This document shows positions 6,356 to 11,654 of a stretch of DNA of 11,654 nucleotides, piece by piece. The stretch's first letter is position 1, and each line of letters opens with the position of its first letter. A program made the translations under genes and the position numbers. This stretch comes from Pseudomonadota bacterium. Its GTDB lineage: Bacteria > Myxococcota > UBA9042 > PHBI01. A model generated the notes under the pieces. It was not told the DNA's origin, ran no database searches, and saw only the letters and a program-made list of their open reading frames with translations. The DNA lies in NCBI GenBank assembly GCA_005788935.1, contig SYAK01000475.1, positions 1-11,654 on the forward strand. The letters are read 5' to 3'.

Positions 6356-7441
6356 TCACTCGGTCGCAAGGACCTGGTCAAGCAGGGAAAAGAGACCGCG
6401 GAGCTCCTCGCCAGCGCCATCTTCGGCGGGAGGGGCGCCTGCTGCGACGGAGAGCGCGTCGAGCCAGGCCTCGAAGTCGGGGCGGGAGGCGGCGAGCTCG
6501 AGTGAGTAGAGATGCACGCGCGACACCCCAGCCGCCCGGATGGCCGCGACATCGGCCTCGAGCGCATCGGGCGTACGGTAACCCGGCGCACCGCTGAGTG
6601 GATCGTCGCCGATGACGCCGAGGTCGATCCCCGCGGCGTCTCCGAAGTGAAGCCGCGCGTCGCGGGCGTAGGCGTGGACGACCCAGGGCGTGAGCGGCTC
6701 GGTCGTGTAGAGGGCGAGGCCGCTGCGGTAGACCATGAACGAGACCTCGTCCCACGGCAGGCCGGAGACAGGGATGTTGAGCCCGTCCTGGATGTCGGTG
6801 TCGCCGTCCGCGAGGTCGTCGACGACCATCGGATAGGTGACGCAATGGGCCTTGAGCCCCGCGGCGTGGACGCGGCCGATGATGGCCCCGAGGGCGTCCC
6901 GGTTGCGCAAGAAGGCTTCCGGGTTGTGCTCGGCGCGGACGAGCGCGAGCATCTTCGGGATCCGGTCGGGATCGTCCGCGGCACCCGCGAGCGCGATGAA
7001 GCGGTGGGTGTAGTCCCAGTCGGGCTCGAGGTCGAAGGTGATGGCGTCGACTGGCAACTGCGCCTCCGCGATCCAGGCGAGGAGGTCGTCGACCGCGGCC
7101 CCGAAGGCCTCGAGGTTCTTCTCGTTCGGCCAGTATCCCTGTGCCTCGGGCAGCACGAGCCAGGCGCGGAAGGCGAGGCCGCTGGCGCGGGTGGCGAGGA
7201 TGAGATCGCGCAGCGCGGGCGTCCGGAAGTCGGCGGGTGTGACAGCGCGCGTCACATGCACCTCGGCGGCCGCGAGCGCTGGGAGATGGGCGATGGCGGA
7301 GGCCGGCTCCGAGAACTCGCTGTAGACCGCGACGACGCGCTCGACGACTGGAGGCGGCGGCAGCGCGGCGGTCTCGGGGGGCGTGTCGCAGGCGGTGGCG
7401 GCCAGGATGGCGAGCAGAGAGGTCTTGCGTGGTGCGCGCAT
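6356..7441 (-). CDS. Putative lipoprotein with (beta/alpha)8-barrel, glycosidase-like, substrate unknown
   Basis: A 361-residue protein starting at the ATG complementary to 7439-7441. Residues 1-18 look like a lipoprotein signal: basic M-R-A-P-R-K, hydrophobic T-S-L-L-A-I-L-A-A-T-A, then Cys18 with Asp at +2, followed by a Pro-rich linker. The remainder shows eight candidate beta strands in TIM-barrel order: about 35-42 (VVAVYSEF), 61-66, 91-97 (FRAWLVL), 132-139 (ending F-D-L-E-P-D-W), 197-204 (KAHCVTY), 232-238 (EVSFMVY), 271-278 (GIDLGVIG) and 307-314 (SRVHLYSL). Acidic residues at the end of strand 4 (D137, E139, D141) sit where many barrel glycosidases keep their catalytic acid, and aromatic residues follow strands 3 to 6. 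A surface-anchored glycoside-hydrolase-like role is inference; I cannot assign a GH family. The frame extends nine codons upstream, but that would spoil the signal peptide. No clear Shine-Dalgarno is present. Confidence 0.85.
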   Translation of the reverse strand: MRAPRKTSLLAILAATACDTPPETAALPPPPVVERVVAVYSEFSEPASAIAHLPALAAAEVHVTRAVTPADFRTPALRDLILATRASGLAFRAWLVLPEAQGYWPNEKNLEAFGAAVDDLLAWIAEAQLPVDAITFDLEPDWDYTHRFIALAGAADDPDRIPKMLALVRAEHNPEAFLRNRDALGAIIGRVHAAGLKAHCVTYPMVVDDLADGDTDIQDGLNIPVSGLPWDEVSFMVYRSGLALYTTEPLTPWVVHAYARDARLHFGDAAGIDLGVIGDDPLSGAPGYRTPDALEADVAAIRAAGVSRVHLYSLELAASRPDFEAWLDALSVAAGAPPAEDGAGEELRGLFSLLDQVLATE

Positions 7442-7447
7442 GCAGCC

Positions 7448-7478
7448 AGTCTGCCACGCGAGGGCCAACCCGTGTCAA
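7448..7478 (-). promoter_or_regulatory. Candidate promoter for the barrel lipoprotein gene
   Basis: On the minus strand a perfect TTGACA occurs (complement of 7473-7478), with a weak CAGACT (complement of 7448-7453) 19 bases on. Transcription would then start very near the ATG at 7441, giving an almost leaderless message, consistent with the absence of a Shine-Dalgarno there. The -10 match is poor. Confidence 0.25.
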
Positions 7479-7783
7479 GGGCGCGGGCCTGGCGGTGGCG
7501 GCGGCCCCTCTTGCGGCGGCGCCATCCTCCACGCGGAACGCGTCCTGCTGCGGCCATTTCAGCTCCTCACGCGTGGCTGCACGAGGGGCACGGAGCGCTC
7601 GACACCGACGCGAGGCCGCGCGCACGCGATGACGACGCGCCCGAGGTTCGCGGGTTGCGACGGGTCCTTCCACGCCGCCTGACGGAAGCCCGAGCGAGAT
7701 CTCGACGCGCTGAAGTTGCCAGCGACAAGGTCCTTCGCGGTCCTGCGCCGAACGCATGGACCGCCCCATGAGCGTCGGCTAGA

Positions 7784-7814
7784 TTGCCGTCCGAGGCAGG
7801 ACGACCACGATAAT
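7784..7814 (+). promoter_or_regulatory. Candidate sigma70-like promoter of the YwqG cluster
   Basis: TTGCCG (7784-7789) and GATAAT (7809-7814) resemble -35 and -10 boxes with a long 19-base spacer. An inverted repeat CGTCC (7788-7792) / GGACG (7799-7803) lies in the spacer and could be an operator. A transcript would begin roughly 15-20 bases before the ATG at 7838. Confidence 0.3.
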
Positions 7815-7837
7815 CGCAGCTGCCAAGGATATTTACC

Positions 7838-8269
7838 ATGCGTGAAAACAGGCACATCCTGACCCCGTTCGAGGGCGTCGGCCCCTACCGATTCGGCGCC
7901 ACACCCGCCGCGTGCGCCGAGACCCAGGGGCCCCCCGCGCGCGCGTGGGAGAGCCGCCCCATGAAGCAGCAGTATGAGCAGCGGGGCGCGGCCGAGCTCG
8001 CCTACGGCGTCGACGGTCTCGTGAAGGTGACCTACGGCGAAGGCGCGCAGCTCCTCGCCGCGGGGGTCGACGTGTTCGGAGACCCCGCCGCCGTCGACAA
8101 GCTCCGGGCCGCCGACCCCAGCGCCACCGAAGAGAAGCAGTACCTGAACCTGCCCGCGCTCGGTCTCTGCCTCGGCGGCTTCGGCAAGCGCAAGCTCAAG
8201 GAGGGCAGACTCGCCATCGCCTATGCCCCGAGCCAGCGCGTGATGATCAGCTTCCTCGGCAAGGTGTGA
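7838..8269 (+). CDS. Small unknown protein, first gene of the YwqG/DUF1963 cluster
   Basis: A 143-residue soluble protein without signal peptide or membrane helix. I do not recognise a named family. The N-terminus (F-E-G-V-G-P-Y-R-F-G-A-T-P, residues 10-22) resembles the G-x-x-x-F-G-M-T-P start seen in many small uncharacterised bacterial proteins; the rest alternates short beta-like stretches, including L-A-Y-G-V-D-G-L-V-K-V-T-Y and a final L-A-I-A-Y-A-P-S-Q-R-V. Start evidence: AAGGA at 7825-7829, 8 bases before the ATG. The stop overlaps the next gene's GTG start in the sequence GTGA (8266-8269), the usual sign of translational coupling, so the two products are likely made in balanced amounts. 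Given the YwqG-type neighbour, an immunity- or stress-related role is possible, but that is only contextual inference. Confidence 0.82.
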   Translation: MRENRHILTPFEGVGPYRFGATPAACAETQGPPARAWESRPMKQQYEQRGAAELAYGVDGLVKVTYGEGAQLLAAGVDVFGDPAAVDKLRAADPSATEEKQYLNLPALGLCLGGFGKRKLKEGRLAIAYAPSQRVMISFLGKV

Positions 8270-9075
8270 GGCCCTCCTCCCGCGACGCGCTCGCCCGCGC
8301 CCTCGGCGCGCTGGGGATCAACGACGCGCACCGCGACACGTTGCTGACCCACGCGCGCCCCGAGGTGGCGCTCGCCCTCGCGCCCGACGATGTGCCCGTG
8401 GGCGCATCGAAGATCGGCGGCGCTCCCGACCTGCCCGACGATGCGTCCTGGCCCGTGGACCGCGACGCGCGCCCGCTCTCCTTCGTGGCGCAGCTCGACC
8501 TCGCATCACTCCCCGCGGTCGACGGCGACCTCCCGCGTGAGGGCACGCTGTCGTTCTTCTACGACACCGTCCGTCAGCCCACCGGGGATGCGCCGGGTGA
8601 CGCAGCGAGCCTCGCGGTGCGCTGGAGCGCGCAGAAGCCCTTGCGCCGCAGGGACACCCACCCCGACGCGGAGGAGTTCCCGGAATGCGTGGTCACTGCG
8701 ACGGTCGCGTGGGGTCCGCCGCGAGACCCCGTCGCGTGGCCCGCCGACGAGGCCGCGGGCGAGGCCTTCGTGAACGCGTGGGTCGGTGACGCCCCCGAGG
8801 CGAAGCTCCTCGGGCACCCCGACACGCTGCAAGAGGCCATGGAGGGGGTGTGCGAGGCCCTCTCGCGCGGAGACGTCCCCGCCGTCAATGCGGGCCGCCT
8901 CACCCTCGACGACGCGCTCCGCGATCGCTGGGTGCTTCTGCTGCAGCTCGGGAGCGACGGGGCCGCGGCGTTCTCCTTCGGCCGCGGGTCGGGACGTCTC
9001 TACGTCTGGATCCCCCGCGACGCCCTCCGCGCGCGAGACTTCTCGCGGGCACGCGCCGTCGTGCAAGACACCTGA
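8266..9075 (+). CDS. DUF1963 / YwqG-family protein
   Basis: A 269-residue protein with the main YwqG (DUF1963) landmarks in order: S-K-I-G-G-A-P-D-L-P (48-57) followed by W62-P; L-S-F-V-A-Q-L-D-L-A (71-80); G-T-L-S-F-F-Y-D (93-100); L-L-G-H-P-D-T-L-Q (181-189); W-V-L-L-L-Q-L-G-S-D (222-231); and G-R-L-Y-V-W-I (243-249) followed by R-D-F-S-R. The family's biochemical activity is not established; members occur near toxin or cell-contact loci in some bacteria. The start is GTG at 8266, overlapping the previous stop by four bases; no ATG occurs before the conserved region. The annotated stop is at 9073-9075, but the next reading frame overlaps it and lacks a start of its own, so a fused or frameshifted longer product cannot be excluded. 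Cytoplasmic; no export signal. Confidence 0.93.
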   Translation: MRPSSRDALARALGALGINDAHRDTLLTHARPEVALALAPDDVPVGASKIGGAPDLPDDASWPVDRDARPLSFVAQLDLASLPAVDGDLPREGTLSFFYDTVRQPTGDAPGDAASLAVRWSAQKPLRRRDTHPDAEEFPECVVTATVAWGPPRDPVAWPADEAAGEAFVNAWVGDAPEAKLLGHPDTLQEAMEGVCEALSRGDVPAVNAGRLTLDDALRDRWVLLLQLGSDGAAAFSFGRGSGRLYVWIPRDALRARDFSRARAVVQDT

Positions 9076-9491
9076 GCAGACCACCGCGAACTGATGAAAC
9101 ACAACGTTTCATCGGTGAAACAAAATGGTTCACGGGTGAAACAGCCGATGTCGACACACTGTCACGACTGCCGCCCGGCCTGCGCCACCTGCACCTCAAC
9201 ACGCGCAGCGCCAAGGCGCCCTTCACGCCGATCACACGCTTCCAGCGCCTCGAGACGCTTGCGCTGCTGAACGCGCGCTTCGAGATCGACTGCGCGCTGC
9301 TCTCCGAGCTCCCAGCCCTCCGCGAGGTCTTCGTGTGGAGCACGAAGAAGCTGCGCAACGTGGACGCGCTGAGCGCCCTGCCTCGCCTCGAGAGCCTGCA
9401 GGCCGTCGACTGCGGTCGGCCGTTCGACAAGGCGCTGAAGGCGCAGCTCCAAGCGCTCGGTCTCTTGCACCTCGATGTGGACTTCGCCTGA
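9072..9491 (+). CDS. Leucine-rich-repeat protein without a normal start codon
   Basis: The frame ending at 9491 has good coding bias from about 9145 onward and encodes short leucine-rich repeats: L-x-x-L-P-P-G-L-R-H-L-H-L-N, F-Q-R-L-E-T-L-A-L-L-N-A-R-F, L-P-A-L-R-E-V-F-V-W, L-P-R-L-E-S-L-Q-A-V-D and L-G-L-L-H-L-D-V. LRRs bind proteins; this one has about five units and is small. The problem is the start: no in-frame ATG, and no GTG before about 9331. The frame is open upstream through the end of the DUF1963 gene, which is read in a different frame. CTG at 9072, overlapping that gene's stop, is given here only as a nominal start. Options are a non-ATG start, ribosomal frameshifting to give a DUF1963-LRR fusion, a one-base indel (ATG at 9094 is one base out of frame), or a decaying gene. 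Confidence 0.6.
   Translation: MSRPPRTDETQRFIGETKWFTGETADVDTLSRLPPGLRHLHLNTRSAKAPFTPITRFQRLETLALLNARFEIDCALLSELPALREVFVWSTKKLRNVDALSALPRLESLQAVDCGRPFDKALKAQLQALGLLHLDVDFA
9093..9143. repeat. 21-bp period repeat and hairpin at the head of the LRR frame
   Basis: TGAAACA recurs at 9095, 9116 and 9137, exactly 21 bp apart; in the LRR frame this reads as heptads (D/G)-E-T-x-x-F-(I/T). The first copy contains a perfect 8-bp inverted repeat, GATGAAAC (9093-9100) and GTTTCATC (9106-9113), with a 5-base spacer. The second has a weaker one, GTGAA (9115-9119) / TTCAC (9129-9133). The patch is visibly AT-richer than its surroundings. Confidence 0.6.
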
Positions 9492-9505
9492 CTCCGAGTT
9501 CAGGC
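9486..9505 (+). terminator. Stem-loop over the LRR stop codon
   Basis: GCCTGA (9486-9491, including the stop codon) pairs with TCAGGC (9500-9505) around an 8-base loop; with T9500 bulged the stem can extend to 8 bp. There is no U-tract. It lies at a convergent junction with the M14 gene, where a terminator is expected. Confidence 0.3.
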
Positions 9506-9594
9506 CTCGCCGTCTCCGGTGAGACCCTCCGCGGCTGACATCGGGCGGGTGCAGGCCGGAGCAGCCCTGGCTGGCGAAGGCGCGAGCGAGCGGC

Positions 9595-10584
9595 TCAGCG
9601 CGACACGGGCAGGGCCAGAGGCGGCATCGCCGACGGGCGGACGGTCTGGACAGGGGCCCAGCCCTCGACCGCACCTGGGGCCTCGAGGTCCGCGGCGCGC
9701 AGCAGGCTCATGAGGCCCGGCACCGCGGCCGCGATGGCCGCCGAGGCGTCGGGCGCGTTCATCCACCAGAACGGGTTCAGCGCCTCGCGCGACAGGAGCA
9801 GGCGCGCGTTTGGACGGCCGACCTCGACCGTGAAGGCGAGGGTCCCGAGCTCGGCGTCGAGCCAGTCGTCGAGGTCCCCGATGACCGGGTAGAATCCGTA
9901 GGACGGCCCGACCCTCCATGGGACAGCACCCTGCCCCGCCCGGAAGGCACGCCCGAGCGCCATGTAGTCGGCGACGCGCGGGTTCGGCGTCGCGGTGTGG
10001 GCCCACGGGTAGAGGAGCAGCTCGCCGAAGCTGTGGAAACCGAGCGCGAGGCGGGGTCGGAGGCTCGCAGCGACCTCAACGACCGCGCGCGACTCGGGTT
10101 CGCTCAGCGCGTGGGGGCCCGCGAAGTGCGGCGAACGTCGCCAGCTTGAGCCCGAGAAGGGGTGCCACGAGCGCGCGCCCGGGATGCGCGGGAAATTCCG
10201 ATTGAGATCGACACCATCCGCATTACCGCGCTGATGCGCGCGCTGGCCGCAGGAGAGCCGCGCAAGGTTGCTCGCGAAGGCGTCGGGATTCGCCACAGGC
10301 AGCACCGTGACGCGCAGGCGGGAGAGGAGCCACGGATCCGTGACGAGCTGACGCAGGACCTCGAACAGCGTCATCGCGCCGATGGCCTCGTTGCCATGAA
10401 GCAACCCGGTCAGGAGCACCGACGGCCCGCCTGGCGCGCCGAGGTCAAGCCGCGTGATGGGGCGCCCCTCGCGCGAATGCCCAGCGACCGAGACCACACC
10501 GCCAGCGCGCTGCGTCAGCGCGACGAACCGCGCCTCAAGCGACGCGAGCCCGTCGTATCGGATCTGTGGCGGCCACGTGTCCAT
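9595..10584 (-). CDS. M14-family zinc carboxypeptidase
   Basis: A 329-residue metallopeptidase of the carboxypeptidase A (M14) clan with an intact active site. Visible: H63-G-N-E66 (the HxxE zinc pair), G-V-D-L-N-R-N-F-P (124-132) with Arg129 and Asn128 for the substrate carboxylate, G-P-H-A-L-S-E-P-E-S (156-165), L-G-F-H-S-F (181-186) with third zinc ligand H184, and F-T-V-E-V-G (251-256) with catalytic Glu254. No signal peptide is seen, so a cytoplasmic role, for example processing of murein peptides as in the MpaA type, is possible but not shown. The ATG complementary to 10582-10584 is chosen; an upstream TTG at 10620 or a GTG between would add 6-12 residues, and no start has a strong Shine-Dalgarno. 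It is divergent from phoD, with 158 bp between them, and convergent with the LRR frame. Confidence 0.95.
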   Translation of the reverse strand: MDTWPPQIRYDGLASLEARFVALTQRAGGVVSVAGHSREGRPITRLDLGAPGGPSVLLTGLLHGNEAIGAMTLFEVLRQLVTDPWLLSRLRVTVLPVANPDAFASNLARLSCGQRAHQRGNADGVDLNRNFPRIPGARSWHPFSGSSWRRSPHFAGPHALSEPESRAVVEVAASLRPRLALGFHSFGELLLYPWAHTATPNPRVADYMALGRAFRAGQGAVPWRVGPSYGFYPVIGDLDDWLDAELGTLAFTVEVGRPNARLLLSREALNPFWWMNAPDASAAIAAAVPGLMSLLRAADLEAPGAVEGWAPVQTVRPSAMPPLALPVSR

Positions 10585-10637
10585 CCCGTGACGGTACCGA
10601 GACACGGCCCGTTCGCGCAAGCCCCGGGGCGCGTCCT

Positions 10638-10681
10638 CTGTCAGGGGCGCGTCATCGCAGCGTCAGGAGACCGTCGCTTGC
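10638..10681 (+). promoter_or_regulatory. Pho-box-like array of 11-bp direct repeats upstream of phoD
   Basis: Four units start at 10638, 10649, 10660 and 10671, exactly 11 bp apart: CTGTCAG, GCGTCAT, GCGTCAG and CCGTCGC, each followed by 4 bases. The first three share GTCA at the same phase; the fourth has GTC. The PhoB/PhoP box is known as 7-bp direct repeats near CTGTCAT separated by 4 bp, so the architecture matches. The array ends 61 bp before the phoD ATG, the gene expected under such control. No clear -10 box is visible. It could also influence the divergent M14 gene. Confidence 0.6.
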
Positions 10682-10742
10682 ACGACGAGAGCGGCCGCGC
10701 GAGGGTGCTGAGCACACCGTCTCGGACCCCACGGAGCCGCCG

Positions 10743-11654
10743 ATGCCGACCTCCCGACGCGACTTTCTCGCCCGCACCGGCCTCGCGGTCGTGGCCCTGC
10801 CGCTCGCGCGCGGCCTGCTCGCCTGTGACGGCGCCGCTGGCACGGGCCAGCTCCCGGAGTACACGCACGCCGGCCCGCCAGGACCAGACGGCCTCTTCCT
10901 CCATGGGGTCGCCTCGGGGGACCCGCTGCAGGATCGGGTCATCCTCTGGACGCGCGTCTCGACCGCTGTCGCCGCCCTCCCCGTCTACTGGGAGGTCGCC
11001 CGCGACCCGGACTTCACCGACCGCGTGGCGGCAGGCTGGAGCGAGGCGGTCGCCGAGCGCGATCACTGCGTCAAGGTCGACGCCGCGGGCCTGCCGCCTG
11101 CGACACGGCTCCACTACCGCTTCCGGGCCGAGGGGCGGTCGTCCCCGGTCGGTCAGACGCGGACGGCATCCGCCGACAGCCTCGCGCCCGTGCGCTTCGC
11201 GGTCTGTTCGTGCGCCAACCTCACCGTCGCGCCGTTCGTCGCCTACCGCGAGCTCGCGGCCCGCGACGACCTCGACGCGGTCCTGCACCTTGGAGACTAC
11301 CTCTACGAGTACGGCACGGACCCCGACGCAGAGCGCCAGGCCGAGCCGCCTCACGCCCTGCTGACCGCGGCCGACTACCTGCAGCGGCACGCCCAGTACA
11401 AGCGGGACCCGGACCTGCAGGAGGCCCACCGCCTTCACCCGTGGGTCGTCATCTGGGACGACCACGAGACCATCAACAACGCGAACCGCGACGGCGCCAA
11501 CGAGCACGACCCCGCGACCGACGGCCCCTGGGCCGACCGCAAGGCCGCCGCGACGCGCGCCTGGTCGCTCTGGATGCCCGTCCGGGAGCAGCCCGATGGC
11601 CGCATCTACCGGGCCCTGCGCTTCGGCGGGCTGGTCGACCTGCTGATGCTCGAC
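10743..11654 (+). CDS. phoD: Alkaline phosphatase D, Tat-exported, 3'-truncated by window edge
   Basis: The first 304 residues of a PhoD-family phosphatase/phosphodiesterase, which releases phosphate from external phosphoesters. The N-terminus has the Tat motif S-R-R-D-F-L (4-9), a hydrophobic stretch, and L-L-A-C (25-28), a lipobox with Asp at +2, so it is probably a Tat-exported lipoprotein. Residues about 50-140 match the PhoD N-terminal domain (G-V-A-S-G-D-P, 55-61; I-L-W-T-R, 67-71). The metallophosphatase domain follows: F-A-V-C-S-C-A-N (152-159), H-L-G-D-Y-L-Y-E-Y-G (182-191) with metal-binding D185, W-D-D-H-E-T-I-N-N (238-246), and F-G-G-L-V-D-L-L-M-L-D at the window end. GGAG (10733-10736) lies 6 bases before the ATG. 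The C-terminal part, including the remaining metal ligands, is outside the window. The Pho-box-like array at 10638-10681 suggests induction by phosphate limitation. Confidence 0.97.
   Translation, partial: MPTSRRDFLARTGLAVVALPLARGLLACDGAAGTGQLPEYTHAGPPGPDGLFLHGVASGDPLQDRVILWTRVSTAVAALPVYWEVARDPDFTDRVAAGWSEAVAERDHCVKVDAAGLPPATRLHYRFRAEGRSSPVGQTRTASADSLAPVRFAVCSCANLTVAPFVAYRELAARDDLDAVLHLGDYLYEYGTDPDAERQAEPPHALLTAADYLQRHAQYKRDPDLQEAHRLHPWVVIWDDHETINNANRDGANEHDPATDGPWADRKAAATRAWSLWMPVREQPDGRIYRALRFGGLVDLLMLD

Larger units (their letters stand above)
7442..7837. other. 396-bp divergent intergenic region with a coding-like patch
   Basis: This separates the divergent lipoprotein and small-protein genes, so both promoters should be here. 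On the minus strand, about 7559-7700 reads as codons with strong G/C third-position bias, ending in a stop at 7559-7561 (last residues V-Q-P-R-V-R-S). The frame's only ATG is at 7855, inside the neighbouring gene on the other strand, so a normal gene is unlikely. It may be a decayed 3' gene end. I see nothing else nameable besides the promoter candidates at either side. Confidence 0.35.

Noticed and set aside
7252..7557. Minus-strand frame of 101 codons starting upstream of the barrel lipoprotein
   Set aside because: Arg/Pro/Ser-rich, overlapping the lipoprotein gene in another frame without coding bias of its own.
6512..7771. Plus-strand open frame of 419 codons opposite the barrel lipoprotein
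   Set aside because: The minus strand has a signal peptide and a full barrel strand pattern; the plus product resembles no family and crosses the divergent promoter region.
10162..11364. Plus-strand open frame of 400 codons crossing the M14 start region and phoD
   Set aside because: It is out of frame with phoD and antisense to the M14 gene, and carries no domain.
1..11654. tRNA, rRNA, CRISPR arrays, insertion sequences and attachment sites
   Set aside because: No cloverleaf-like sequence, regularly spaced long repeats, transposase-like protein or terminal inverted repeats were found on reading both strands.

Overview
The window is very GC-rich DNA (about 70% or more by eye) with strong G/C bias at third codon positions. 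Genes on both strands are separated by short gaps. The gene mix includes a kinesin-light-chain-like TPR protein, secreted lipoproteins, an intact M14 carboxypeptidase, a Tat-exported PhoD and a YwqG-type protein. This fits a large-genome, high-GC bacterium such as a myxobacterium (Myxococcota). That assignment is inference from composition and families only. I see no rRNA, tRNA, CRISPR array, transposase or phage gene; this looks like an ordinary chromosomal region.

Layout: 1-1161 (+) is the 3' part of an unrecognised protein with a Cys-rich tail. 1241-3159 (+) is a two-gene unit: a class I/II PLP aminotransferase followed 26 bp later by mtnC (enolase-phosphatase of methionine salvage), so the aminotransferase may catalyse the last step of that pathway. 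3280-4992 (+) is a TPR protein with a strict 42-residue repeat. 4993-5405 has no credible gene but holds a GC-rich stem-loop and three operator-like palindromes ahead of a phosphonatase-like HAD hydrolase (5406-6089, +). A lipoprotein with a predicted (beta/alpha)8 barrel lies at 6356-7441 (-). Gaps on both sides of it carry short minus-strand stretches with coding-like codon bias but no convincing gene.

7838-9491 (+) is a compact cluster: a small unknown protein, a DUF1963/YwqG-family protein joined to it by a 4-base GTGA overlap, and a leucine-rich-repeat reading frame that lacks a normal start codon. An AT-richer patch with a 21-bp repeat and a hairpin sits at the head of that frame. 9595-10584 (-) is an M14 zinc carboxypeptidase. 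Divergent from it, phoD (10743 to the window end, +) encodes a Tat-exported, probably lipid-anchored alkaline phosphatase D.

The strongest new regulatory observation is an array of 11-bp direct repeats at 10638-10681, just upstream of phoD. It has the architecture of a Pho box, so the sequence itself predicts phosphate-starvation control. No entirely new multi-gene system is evident. The best leads are the Pho-box array, the start-less LRR frame with its repeat/hairpin leader, the palindrome-rich region before the phosphonatase-like gene, and the barrel lipoprotein of unknown substrate.
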